From: an uncultured Collinsella sp. | Lineage (GTDB): Bacteria > Actinomycetota > Coriobacteriia > Coriobacteriales > Coriobacteriaceae | Direction of reading: 5' to 3' | Length of the DNA stretch: 64,000 nt | Assembly: GCA_949287065.1 (NCBI GenBank) | Contig: CASEEV010000065.1 | Span: 1 to 64,000 of the forward strand | Shown here: positions 8,884 to 16,345 of the stretch, one piece after another | Layout: each line of letters starts with the position of its first letter | Position numbering within the stretch: position 1 is the stretch's first letter | Position numbers and translations under genes: made by a program | Notes under the pieces: model-generated | The model's database searches: none | Seen by the model: only the letters and a program-made list of their open reading frames with translations | What the model was told of the DNA's origin: nothing

Positions 8884-9977
8884 CCAGCCGGCTCCCCAAC
8901 AACGCGCACCGCACGCGCCTGCTTTCGCGCCGCACGCTTCTCTCACGCGGCGGGCAGTTCGCCGCGCTTCTCGGCCGATGCGCGCTTGCCGGCGGGGCGC
9001 TCCTGCCTCCGGCGGTAATAACGGGCTGCAGCAACGCCGCCGAGCACGGCATGCGCCAGAGCGGCGACCCCTACACCGGCTCGACCTTTGCCTTCGACAC
9101 GTTCTGCGAGTTCACCGTATACGAGGACGAGGGCGCCGTGGCCGAGCTCGGCCGCCTGTGCGCCCGCTACGATAGCCTGTTTGACCTGTACGACGAGTCG
9201 AGCGACGTTGCGCGCATCAACGCGGCGGGAGGCAAGCCCGTAGAGGTGGACCCCGACACCGCCGAGCTTATCCAAGCTGGCACCGAATGGAGCTCGCGCA
9301 GCAACGGCCGCTTTGACATCACCATCGGCGCGGTGTCGACGCTCTGGGACTTTACCGAAGGCGTCCGCCCTACCGATGCCGCCATTGCCAACGCGCTCCC
9401 CCACGTGAACTGGGAGAGCGTGCACGTAAACGGCACGGAGGTCACGCTCGAGGACCCCGAGGCCAAGCTCGACCTCGGCGGCATCGCCAAGGGCTTCATT
9501 GCCGACAAGCTCGTCGAGGCGCTCCGTGCGCGCGGTACCCAAAGCGCGCTTTTGAGCCTCGGCGGCAACATCTTTGCCCTCGGGTCCAAGCCCGACGGAA
9601 GCGCCTGGAACGTAGGCGTGCGCGACCCCAACGAACCCGGCGGCGCAGGCACCGCCGTGGTCGTAACCGTTGCCGTGCGCGATTGCTCGGTTGTCACAAG
9701 CGGCCTCTACGAGCGCACCTTCGAGCTCGACGGCAAGCGCTACTGGCACATCCTCGACCCGCGCACCGGCTACCCGGTGGAGACCGACGTTACCAGCGTC
9801 ACCGTGATCTCGCCGACCTCCACGGCAGGAGACGCCCTCTCGACCACCCTCTTCGTGGCCGGCACGCAGGAGGGGATCGACCTCGTTGACACCTACGACG
9901 ACACCGCCGCGCTCTTTTTGGACGAGAACAACGCGCAGACCCCGAGCGCGCGCTGGAACGAGCTCGGCGCGCAGTAG
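8880..9977 (+). CDS. apbE: FAD:protein FMN transferase ApbE, lipoprotein
   Basis: Attaches FMN from FAD to threonine residues of extracytoplasmic flavoproteins. The 365-residue protein shows the ApbE signatures LDLGGIAKGFIADKL, SLGGNIFALG and TSGLYERTF followed by YWHILDPRTGYPVE. The N-terminus has twin arginines, a hydrophobic stretch and the lipobox VITGC, suggesting an exported lipoprotein. It is translationally coupled (ATGA) to the membrane protein upstream. The flavinylated partner is not in the window; likely targets are FMN-binding-domain reductases or Rnf/Nqr subunits. Confidence 0.93.
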   Translation: MTSRLPNNAHRTRLLSRRTLLSRGGQFAALLGRCALAGGALLPPAVITGCSNAAEHGMRQSGDPYTGSTFAFDTFCEFTVYEDEGAVAELGRLCARYDSLFDLYDESSDVARINAAGGKPVEVDPDTAELIQAGTEWSSRSNGRFDITIGAVSTLWDFTEGVRPTDAAIANALPHVNWESVHVNGTEVTLEDPEAKLDLGGIAKGFIADKLVEALRARGTQSALLSLGGNIFALGSKPDGSAWNVGVRDPNEPGGAGTAVVVTVAVRDCSVVTSGLYERTFELDGKRYWHILDPRTGYPVETDVTSVTVISPTSTAGDALSTTLFVAGTQEGIDLVDTYDDTAALFLDENNAQTPSARWNELGAQ

Positions 9978-10120
9978 ATGCGCATCAGCAGCAAGACCAA
10001 AACCCGCAGCCGCAAACGCCCACTGCGACCCGCAGCGAGGTGCTCGCGCCTGCATCGACGGGTATACTGAGAGCGGTTCACAAGCAAAACGGGGCGCAGC
10101 GCCCCAAGAAAGGAGCACCC

Positions 10121-10639
10121 ATGGCGCTTTCCAACGAGGTCACCCAGGTCCTCAACGAGCAGATCAACAAGGAGCTGTACTCCGCGTACCTCTACCTCAC
10201 CTTTGCCGACTACTACGAGGACCGCGGCCTCAAGGGCTTTGCCAACTGGTACGAGGTCCAGGCCAAGGAGGAGATGGACCACGCGCTGGCCATCCGCCGC
10301 TACCTGCTCGACAACGACTTCACGCCCACGATGGAAGCCATCGCCAAGCCCGACAAGACCTTTGACAACGACCTCCAGCCGCTCGAGGCCGGCCTTGCGC
10401 ACGAGGAGTACGTCACGAGCCTCATCCACCACTGCTACGAGGTCGCGCACGAGAAGCACGATGTGCGCACGATGAAGTTCCTCGACTGGTTCGTGGAGGA
10501 ACAGGGCGAGGAGGAGACCAACGCCCGCGACATGATCACCAACATGAAGCTCTTCGGCGGCGACCCCAAGGGCCTCTACGATCTGGACCGCGAGTACCAG
10601 GCCCGCACCTACGTGCAGTCCGCGTCCCTCACGCTGTAA
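10121..10639 (+). CDS. ftn: Ferritin, iron-storage type
   Basis: A 172-residue non-haem ferritin of normal family length. Ferroxidase ligands are visible in helix A (QINKELYSAYLYL), helix B (EVQAKEEMDHALAIRRYL, the ExxH pair) and helix D (FVEEQGEEE). It oxidises Fe(II) and stores iron in a 24-mer cage, limiting Fenton chemistry when anaerobes meet oxygen. AAAGGAG precedes the ATG. A TATACT hexamer at 10063-10068 is a likely -10, but no Fur-like operator was recognised. The gene has its own terminator. Confidence 0.94.
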   Translation: MALSNEVTQVLNEQINKELYSAYLYLTFADYYEDRGLKGFANWYEVQAKEEMDHALAIRRYLLDNDFTPTMEAIAKPDKTFDNDLQPLEAGLAHEEYVTSLIHHCYEVAHEKHDVRTMKFLDWFVEEQGEEETNARDMITNMKLFGGDPKGLYDLDREYQARTYVQSASLTL

Positions 10640-10680
10640 ATCACGACGCGCGCCGCGCATCCTAGCGCATCGCCACTGCA

Positions 10681-10707
10681 AGCCGCCCGCTCTTCGGGCG
10701 GCTTTTT
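10681..10707 (+). terminator. Terminator of ferritin
   Basis: Perfect 9-bp stem AGCCGCCCG / CGGGCGGCT, five-base loop, T-run at 10703-10707. Confidence 0.88.
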
Positions 10708-10734
10708 GCTGGAGAAAGACCGGGCGGCTACAAT
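10706..10734 (+). promoter_or_regulatory. Likely gluQ promoter
   Basis: TTGCTG (10706-10711) and TACAAT (10729-10734) with 17-bp spacing. The -35 overlaps the end of the ferritin terminator T-run, so the two genes are insulated yet tightly packed. Confidence 0.6.
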
Positions 10735-10765
10735 CGGGTGCGTACATCGGAGCAGGCAGGAGCTT

Positions 10766-11794
10766 ATGGCAGGCAGCACGCAACAAGATCGGCAGGCGCC
10801 GCGCACCGTGATCGGACGCTTTGCGCCCTCCCCTTCGGGGCGCATGCACCTGGGGAACATCTTTTCCGCACTCACGGCATGGCTTTCGGTACGCGCGCAA
10901 AACGGCAGGCTGGTCCTGCGCATCGAGGACCTCGACCCGCGCTGCGCCAACCCCGAGCGCGCCCGCCAGCTCGTAGACGACCTGCGCTGGCTCGGACTCT
11001 ACTGGGACGAGGGGCCCGTCTACCAGCACGACCGCATGGACCTGTACCGAGAGGCCCTCGCCGACCTTACCGTGCGCAGCTACGCGTTCGCCACAGGGGA
11101 CCCCATTTGCACCCCATGCCCCGAACCGCTCGTCTACCCTTGTTTCTGCAGCCGAGCCGAACTGCACGCGGCAAGCGCGCCGCACGCGAGCGACGGCACG
11201 CCCGTGTATGCAGGAACCTGTCGCCACCTCGCACCCGAACAAATTGCTGAGAGGAGAGCCTCCCGACCGCCGGCGCTCCGCTTGCGCGTCCTCGACGCCG
11301 AGGACCCCGCCGGCAACATATCCTTCTGCGACCGCACGTACGGAAATCAGCACGAGGTACTTGCCCGGGAATGCGGCGATTTTCTCATCCGCCGAAGCGA
11401 TGGCGTATATGCCTACCAGCTCGTAGTTGTGGTTGACGACGCCGAGATGGGCGTCACCGAGGTCGTGCGCGGGCGCGACCTGCTTGGCTCGGCGCCGCGC
11501 CAGATCTACCTGCAGCGCTTGCTCGGGTACCCGCAACCGGCGTACGCCCACGTGCCGATGCTCGTGGCGCCCGACGGTAGGCGACTTTCCAAACGCGAGC
11601 GCGACTGCGACCTTGGCGAGCTCACAAAGATCTTCGGCACGCCCGAGCGGCTGTTGGGCCGCCTGGCGCACGCCGCAGGCATCGCACCCGACAACACCCC
11701 GCGCACGGCAGAGCAGCTGGCCGAAGACTTCTCGTGGGACGTCGTGCGCGCCCATGCCTCCGACATCGTTATCAGCGAGAAGTTCTTCTCGTAG
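10766..11794 (+). CDS. gluQ: Glutamyl-Q tRNA(Asp) synthetase
   Basis: Truncated class I GluRS paralogue that adds glutamate to queuosine in tRNA-Asp rather than to tRNA-Glu. Seen: a Rossmann core with HLGN (residues 28-31) in FAPSPSGRMHLGN, a cysteine cluster CTPCPEPLVYPCFCSR around residues 113-128 that fits the zinc site, the LGYPQPAYAHVPML segment and RLSKRERD as the KMSKS equivalent. The anticodon-binding domain is absent. Start ATG is preceded by GGCAGGAG. At 342 residues it is slightly longer than the E. coli protein (about 300). Confidence 0.9.
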   Translation: MAGSTQQDRQAPRTVIGRFAPSPSGRMHLGNIFSALTAWLSVRAQNGRLVLRIEDLDPRCANPERARQLVDDLRWLGLYWDEGPVYQHDRMDLYREALADLTVRSYAFATGDPICTPCPEPLVYPCFCSRAELHAASAPHASDGTPVYAGTCRHLAPEQIAERRASRPPALRLRVLDAEDPAGNISFCDRTYGNQHEVLARECGDFLIRRSDGVYAYQLVVVVDDAEMGVTEVVRGRDLLGSAPRQIYLQRLLGYPQPAYAHVPMLVAPDGRRLSKRERDCDLGELTKIFGTPERLLGRLAHAAGIAPDNTPRTAEQLAEDFSWDVVRAHASDIVISEKFFS

Positions 11795-11814
11795 CGCCTT
11801 CCTTGCGGCGCTAG

Positions 11815-12128
11815 GCTGCGCAGAAACACATACGGGACTGGCCTGCTGCGCAAAAAGCGCTCGATGCTAACTCGCTGCGCAAAATGACGTTCGATACGGG
11901 CGCCGTGCGCAAAACGGTGCTCGATACGGAAGGCTTCGCGCATCCGTCGCGCATCACCAGCCGAGCAAGTCGCCATTTTGGAATAGTTGCTCCACAGGCT
12001 TCTTATTAGTGTAGAGCATAGTGAAGACAAGAAGAGAAGGGGCGGCCGTATCATGTATCTCTTTGCGCAGCACGCCCGTAACTGCCGCGTTTCTGCGCAG
12101 CGCGCCCGTATCGAGATTATTCTTGCCC
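11815..12128. repeat. 30-bp-period repeat array in opposing halves
   Basis: Four degenerate units begin at 11815, 11845, 11874 and 11904 (consensus GCTGCGCAAAA then TCGATACGG). Three inverted units begin at 12044, 12074 and 12104. The period is 29-30 bp on both sides of a 110-bp unique centre. Translated, the units read as decapeptides near LRKNxxDTGA, but frameshifts break any long frame. The centre has TTGTCT and TAATAA hexamers about 17 bp apart facing left, possibly a promoter. Confidence 0.75.
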
Positions 12129-12161
12129 AAAGCGGCCGTGCTCCCACCGGGGTTCGAACCT

Positions 12162-12240
12162 CCCCGGCGCACGTATACGAAAAGAGCCCGAATCCGCATC
12201 GGGATTCGGGCTCGCAGCATCAACTGGCGGAGAGCTGGGG
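12162..12240. repeat. 79-bp direct repeat, outer copy (tRNA-Ser 3' end duplication)
   Basis: Identical over 79 bp to 12355-12433 (offset 193). It contains a terminator hairpin and the last bases of tRNA-Ser including CCA, then diverges inside the T-arm. Compatible with an old attachment site. Confidence 0.85.
12180..12213 (-). terminator. Duplicated copy of the tRNA-Ser terminator
   Basis: Perfect 12-bp stem GAGCCCGAATCC / GGATTCGGGCTC, followed by TTTT on the minus strand. Identical to 12373-12406. Confidence 0.8.
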
Positions 12241-12354
12241 TTCGGCGCGGCTGGCGCCGCGCTTCCGCCCGCGCGCTCTGCGCACGGGCGCGCTCGCTAC
12301 GGAGGGGCCGCCGGCCCCTCCGCTTGACGCTCGCGCCCCCACCAGGGCTCGAAT

Positions 12355-12433
12355 CCCCGGCGCACGTATACGAAAAGAGCCCGAATCCGCATCGGGATTC
12401 GGGCTCGCAGCATCAACTGGCGGAGAGCTGGGG
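12355..12433. repeat. 79-bp direct repeat, inner copy (with the intact tRNA-Ser)
   Basis: This copy spans the 3' end of the functional tRNA-Ser gene and its terminator. The 114 bp separating it from the outer copy hold a GC-rich stretch. Just outside each repeat is a T-arm-like sequence (GGTTCGAA or ATTCGAG flanked by CCGGGG), as if another tRNA end had been fused there. Confidence 0.85.
12373..12406 (-). terminator. tRNA-Ser terminator
   Basis: Perfect 12-bp stem GAGCCCGAATCC / GGATTCGGGCTC followed on the minus strand by TTTTCG, 12 bases past the tRNA CCA end. Confidence 0.88.
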
Positions 12434-12509
12434 ATTCGAACCCCAGATACCCGTTGCGGGGTATACTCGCTTAGCAGGCGAGCACCTTCGGCCTCTCGGT
12501 CAGCTCTCC
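12418..12509 (-). tRNA. tRNA-Ser (anticodon GCT)
   Basis: On the minus strand the gene starts GGAGAGCTGACCGAGAGG. The anticodon loop CTGCTAA gives GCT. A long variable arm (TACCCCGCAACGGGTA), the T-loop GTTCGAATC, an acceptor stem closing GGAGAGC/GCTCTCC and an encoded CCA follow. The 92-nt length with a long variable arm fits a class II serine tRNA reading AGC/AGU. The gene is intact although its 3' end is duplicated downstream. Confidence 0.95.
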
Positions 12510-12776
12510 GGAACAGTGCTGATTATGATAGCGCAGCTTCCCCTGCTTGCGCAAGAGGATTATTCCAACACCTCAAATCGGCACGGCGGCGCATCAATAC
12601 GGCATGAATGCGCATTCAGCGGCGCGAACCGCACCGCAGGCGCAGCGCACGACCAGTTCGGGTACCATAAGAGAACTTTATTCGCCCTACGCATGGCGCG
12701 CAGACAAGCGCGCGGCCTCGGAAGCAGCACAGCCAGCACCCGAGCCCCCGCTCCGCGCCGCAGCAAAGGAGGCCCC

Positions 12777-13478
12777 ATGAACGAGCTCTATCCCCAGGGC
12801 AGCCCGGTTACCGAAGAGAGGATCACGTCCGTCCGCGCCCCGCGCGTCATCTCGCGCCGCAGCTACAACGCGCTGCTCGCCGGCCTTATCGTGCTCTCGT
12901 TCGCGGTGATGGGCGTCTGCTCGCACCTCACCACCACCGCCGACTTCATCCTGTTCGTCAACCGCAACGCGCTCGCCTACCTCGCGGGCACCCTCGTCGG
13001 CACCTTTGGCGGCATCATCCTCATGAACGTCGGCCGCTCCAAAGAGAGCCTCGGGCTCGCCCTCACGGGCTACGCGCTCTTTAGCCTGACCTTCGGCTTC
13101 ACCACGTCTTTCGCGCTCTCGTACTACTCGCTCGAGAGCATCACCACCGCGTTCGCCGCCACTGCCGGCATCATGGTGGTCTTCGGCCTCGCCGGCATCG
13201 CGTTCCCGCGGTTCTTCGCCAAGATCCAGGGCATTCTCGTCACGTCGCTGCTCGCGATCATTGTGGTCGAGGTCGTCCTCAGCCTGCTCGGCATCTCGCA
13301 GAGCATCACCGACATCGCCGTGATCCTCATCTTCTGCGGCTTCATCGGCTACGACGTCTACCGCTCGCAGGCCGACGCGCCCACGGTGAGCAACGCCATC
13401 TGGTACGGCGTGGAGCTCTACCTCGACATCATCAACGTCTTCATGCGCCTGCTCCAGATCTTCGGCCGCCGCGAGTAA
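12777..13478 (+). CDS. Bax inhibitor-1/YccA-like membrane protein
   Basis: A 233-residue protein with about seven hydrophobic segments after a short polar N-terminus, the size and layout of the BI-1 (UPF0005) family. Typical features are SYNALLAG at the first segment, GFTTSFALSYYS in the middle and a C-terminal GVELYLDIINVFMRLLQIFGRR, where the family has conserved Y-LDIINLF-LLRI. Bacterial members may act as pH-sensitive calcium leak channels; the role here is unknown. AAAGGAGG precedes the ATG. Confidence 0.85.
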   Translation: MNELYPQGSPVTEERITSVRAPRVISRRSYNALLAGLIVLSFAVMGVCSHLTTTADFILFVNRNALAYLAGTLVGTFGGIILMNVGRSKESLGLALTGYALFSLTFGFTTSFALSYYSLESITTAFAATAGIMVVFGLAGIAFPRFFAKIQGILVTSLLAIIVVEVVLSLLGISQSITDIAVILIFCGFIGYDVYRSQADAPTVSNAIWYGVELYLDIINVFMRLLQIFGRRE

Positions 13479-13530
13479 AACGCGTCCGGCAAAAGGCTCC
13501 GGCAGCTAAGCCTTTCAACTGAAAAACGAC

Positions 13531-13570
13531 AAGGACGCCCGAGGCGGCAAGCGCCTCGGGCGTCCTTTTT
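13531..13570. terminator. Bidirectional terminator between the BI-1 and GH4 genes
   Basis: A 14-bp stem GGACGCCCGAGGCG / CGCCTCGGGCGTCC followed by TTTTT on the plus strand. On the minus strand TTGTCGTTTTTC follows. The two genes converge here. Confidence 0.9.
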
Positions 13571-13615
13571 GCTCCGTTGGCGAGAAGCGCCGAGAAGAGC
13601 CGAGAAGTACGGGGC

Positions 13616-15031
13616 TTAAGCCAGCGCGCAGACCTGGCTCGTGAGCTTTTTGGCCTCGCTCGGATCCTTGGGCGTGCCGTCGGCGTTGAAGAACTCCGGC
13701 AGGTAGGCCTTGTGCGCTTCGCACAGCTCGTCGAAGACCTCGTTGGCCACGGCGTCGGAGTCGCAGAGCTTGTTGGCCACGAGCGCCGCCACCGCGAGAT
13801 CCTTGTTGCCGGTCACGGCGGCCTCGGCGACCATGCGCTCGAAGGTCTTGATCATCTGGATCGTGCCGTTGATGCTGGGCTTGAGCTCGCCGATCGCCAG
13901 CGGCTTGGGACCGTCGGCGGTGATGACGGCGGCGCACTCGATGGCGCTGTCGGCGGGCAGGTTGCTCACGGCGCCGTTGTTGCGCACGTCCACGTACTGG
14001 ATGTCGCCGCGGTCGTTGTAGATGGAGTCGATCACGCTGCACGCGGCGTCGGAGTAGTGCGCGCCGCCGCGCTCTTCGAGCTGCTTGGGCTTGACGTGCA
14101 GGTCGGCGTCTTTGTAGAGCTCGAAGAGCTCGGCCTCGACCTTTTTCACAACCTCGGCGCGCACGCCGTGCGCCTCGTAGTCGCGCTCGAGCTGCTCGAG
14201 CTCCTCGCGCGTGGAGAAGTAGTAGTTGAGGTAGCTCACCGGAATGGCGCGAAGCCCGCGGATGAGGCGGTTGGACCACGGGATAGCCATGATGTTCTTC
14301 ATGGTGCCGAGTTCCTCGACCGGCAGCTTGCAGTAGCGCTCGAGCACCGCGTCGAAGCAGCTCTTGCCATCGATAAACACGTCGGTCACGAAGAAGTGGT
14401 GGTTGAGGCCAGAAAGCTCCATGCGCACGCGGCTCGGATCGACGTCCATCCAGCGGGCGATGCCGAAGCGCATCGAGATCGGGCAGTTGCACAGGCCGAT
14501 GATCTTCTTCCAGTTGGTGTAGCGCAGCACCGCCTCGGTCACGATGCCCACCGGGTTGGTGAAGTTGACGAGCCACGCGTCAGGGCAGAGCTCCTCCATG
14601 TCGCGGATGATGTCGAAGATCACCGGAATGGTGCGCAGCGCCTTGAACATGCCGCCGGCGCCGTTGGTCTCCTGGCCGATGAGGCCGTGCTTGAGGGCGA
14701 TGCGCTCGTCTTTGATGCGCGCGTCGAGCAGGCCCACGCGGAACTGCGTGGTCACGAAGTCGGCGCCGGCAAGCGCCTCGCGGCGGTCGAGCGTGAGGTG
14801 CACCTCCATGGGCAGGCCCGCAGCCTTGACCATGCGCTGCGCCAGGCCGCCGACGATCTTGAGCTTCTCCTCGCCCTCGGGAATGTCGACGAGCCACAGC
14901 TCGCGGACGGGCAGCTCGTCGTAGCGCTTGATGAAGCCCTCGACAAGCTCGGGGGTGTAGCTCGAGCCGCCGCCGATGGTGGCGATCTTTACGGGGCGCT
15001 TGGCGCCGGCGTTGGTCTGTGCAGTCTCCAT
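13616..15031 (-). CDS. GH4 6-phospho-beta-glucosidase
   Basis: NAD- and Mn-dependent glycosidase, 471 residues, of the CelF/LicH type. It cleaves 6-phosphorylated beta-glucosides by an oxidation-elimination mechanism. Seen: the dinucleotide-binding start KIATIGGGSSYTPELVEG, the NP motif LVNFTNPVGIVTEAV, the metal ligand cysteine in GLCNCPISMRFG and the metal histidine in LSGLNHHFFV. It is last in the order GH1-IIC-IIB-IIA-GH4, so its substrates are likely the PTS products. AAGGAAGGAG precedes the ATG. Confidence 0.92.
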   Translation of the reverse strand: METAQTNAGAKRPVKIATIGGGSSYTPELVEGFIKRYDELPVRELWLVDIPEGEEKLKIVGGLAQRMVKAAGLPMEVHLTLDRREALAGADFVTTQFRVGLLDARIKDERIALKHGLIGQETNGAGGMFKALRTIPVIFDIIRDMEELCPDAWLVNFTNPVGIVTEAVLRYTNWKKIIGLCNCPISMRFGIARWMDVDPSRVRMELSGLNHHFFVTDVFIDGKSCFDAVLERYCKLPVEELGTMKNIMAIPWSNRLIRGLRAIPVSYLNYYFSTREELEQLERDYEAHGVRAEVVKKVEAELFELYKDADLHVKPKQLEERGGAHYSDAACSVIDSIYNDRGDIQYVDVRNNGAVSNLPADSAIECAAVITADGPKPLAIGELKPSINGTIQMIKTFERMVAEAAVTGNKDLAVAALVANKLCDSDAVANEVFDELCEAHKAYLPEFFNADGTPKDPSEAKKLTSQVCALA

Positions 15032-15052
15032 GAGTGCTCCTTCCTTTAAGCA

Positions 15053-15096
15053 GAAGGGCGCTACCGTCTCCGGCAGCGCCCTTCCAAAAACGTTTT
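15053..15096. promoter_or_regulatory. Hairpin and AAAACGTTTT palindrome between IIA and GH4
   Basis: Stem GAAGGGCGCT / AGCGCCCTTC (15053-15084) lies just upstream of the GH4 ribosome binding site and may stabilise or process the mRNA. Next to it is the perfect palindrome AAAACGTTTT (15087-15096), the same core as the LacI-type sites upstream of the phosphoketolase gene. Confidence 0.45.
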
Positions 15097-15181
15097 CTAT
15101 GCGGTTGAGGTGCGCACGCGGCGCAGCTGCCGTATGGCCGCAGGCCCTGGGGCCCTCAGCCGGCCGGCTTGCCATCGGCTT

Positions 15182-15526
15182 CTACTCGGCGACCTTGGCC
15201 TTGAGGGCGAAGAGCTCCTTGTAGGTGTCGATGAAGTTCAGGGCCATGAGCTTGCAGGTCTCGGTACCGGCCATCTGGTCCTCGGCGTGGAGGAGGATGA
15301 GCGGGGCCTCGCCGTTGCGCTCGCCGGCGGCGTCGGCCTGCAGCAGCTTCATGTGCACGTCGTGGCCGCCGTTGTAGGCCTCGTCGCCCTGCTTGATAAG
15401 GTCGGCCGCCTCGTCGAAGGCGCCCTCCTTAGCCTTGGCGATGGCGTTGATGTAGCAGGACTTGGCGGTGCCGACAAAGGAGATAATCTCGAAGCAGGTC
15501 ATCTGGAGATCGTTCATCTCGTCCAT
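15182..15526 (-). CDS. PTS lactose/cellobiose-type IIA
   Basis: A 114-residue all-helical LacF/CelC-type phosphocarrier. The phosphorylated histidine lies in the segment LILLHAEDQMAG, and the helical start FEIISFVGTAKSCYINAIAKAK is typical. It passes phosphate from HPr to the IIB cysteine. A GAAAGGAG sequence precedes the ATG. It sits between IIB and GH4 in the operon. Confidence 0.92.
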   Translation of the reverse strand: MDEMNDLQMTCFEIISFVGTAKSCYINAIAKAKEGAFDEAADLIKQGDEAYNGGHDVHMKLLQADAAGERNGEAPLILLHAEDQMAGTETCKLMALNFIDTYKELFALKAKVAE

Positions 15527-15705
15527 GAGCAGCTCCTTTCTTCATGCGAACGCGAGCAGCAGCGCCTGGAGAGGCACGTCCGTCACCTTAAGGGATTGGT
15601 CAAGCTGCTGCCCGCGCTATGCGCTTGCGCGCGGGGTCTTACGTTGGGTTGCGCACGGCGAGAAGCGCCGTGCGCCCCGGCAAAGCCGGGCTCGAGCGAC
15701 GTCTG

Positions 15706-16005
15706 TTACGCCAGGGCGGCCTTGATGTCGTCGAGGATCTTGGGGGCGTTCATGCGGCCGTAGTCAACCATGGGGATGACGACGACGGGGCAACGGCCGT
15801 CGACGGCCTTCTCGAAGTCGGCCTTGGCGTAGCCGATCTGGGGCCCAAGCAGGATGATGTCGGCCTCGTTGATGTGGTCCATGGCCTCGTTCATCGGACG
15901 GGCCTCGATGACGGTGTCCTCGCCGCGAGCGGCAACCTCGTTCTGCATCTTCTGAACGAGCAGGCTCGTGGACATACCGGCGTTGCAGCAAAGCATAACG
16001 TGCAT
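15706..16005 (-). CDS. PTS cellobiose-type IIB
   Basis: A 99-residue IIB domain with the phospho-accepting cysteine in MLCCNAGMSTSLLVQKM, the CelA/LicB signature. The second half, LLGPQIGYAKADFEKA and VVVIPMVDYGRM, matches the family. It phosphorylates the sugar carried by IIC. AAGGAGC precedes the start. Confidence 0.93.
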   Translation of the reverse strand: MHVMLCCNAGMSTSLLVQKMQNEVAARGEDTVIEARPMNEAMDHINEADIILLGPQIGYAKADFEKAVDGRCPVVVIPMVDYGRMNAPKILDDIKAALA

Positions 16006-16345
16006 GATAGCTCCTTTCTGGCCGGGCGCACCCGGCTCTGCGGTCGGACGGCGCGTTGCCGCCCGCCTGGCTCACCTGAAGATCCTCCTACCCCGCAGGG
16101 CCGCGCGTTACACACCGCAGCCAGCGTGTTTCGCCAAACGGAAACTCCGTTGGCGCGAGCGCCGCTGCCGCGGTGCCCGGGAAAGGCTCTCTGTGAGCCG
16201 ACGTGCCAAAAAAAGCGGGCGCGAGAAGCACGGGGCTCGGCAGGCAAGGAGCCTTGAGCTCCTCGCGCCCTGACAAGGGGCCTTTAGTCGGGCGCGGCGA
16301 CCGCGAGGAGGCCGCGCCCAAGGCAAGAGAGAGCGTGTTCAGCGA
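16006..16345. other. Gap between IIC and IIB
   Basis: A 340-bp stretch inside the operon with no convincing gene. A GC stem (GGGCGCGGC / GCCGCGCCC, 16289-16318) follows the IIC stop and could attenuate or process the transcript, setting lower expression of the downstream genes. Confidence 0.45.

Noticed and set aside
11815-12128. Degenerate CRISPR array (30-bp period)
   Set aside because: The units abut without spacers, are not identical and occur in two opposed halves, so they are not repeat-spacer structures.
12135-12175. A second complete tRNA next to tRNA-Ser
   Set aside because: Only a T-arm-like sequence and a possible acceptor strand are present; no D-arm or anticodon arm can be drawn on either strand.
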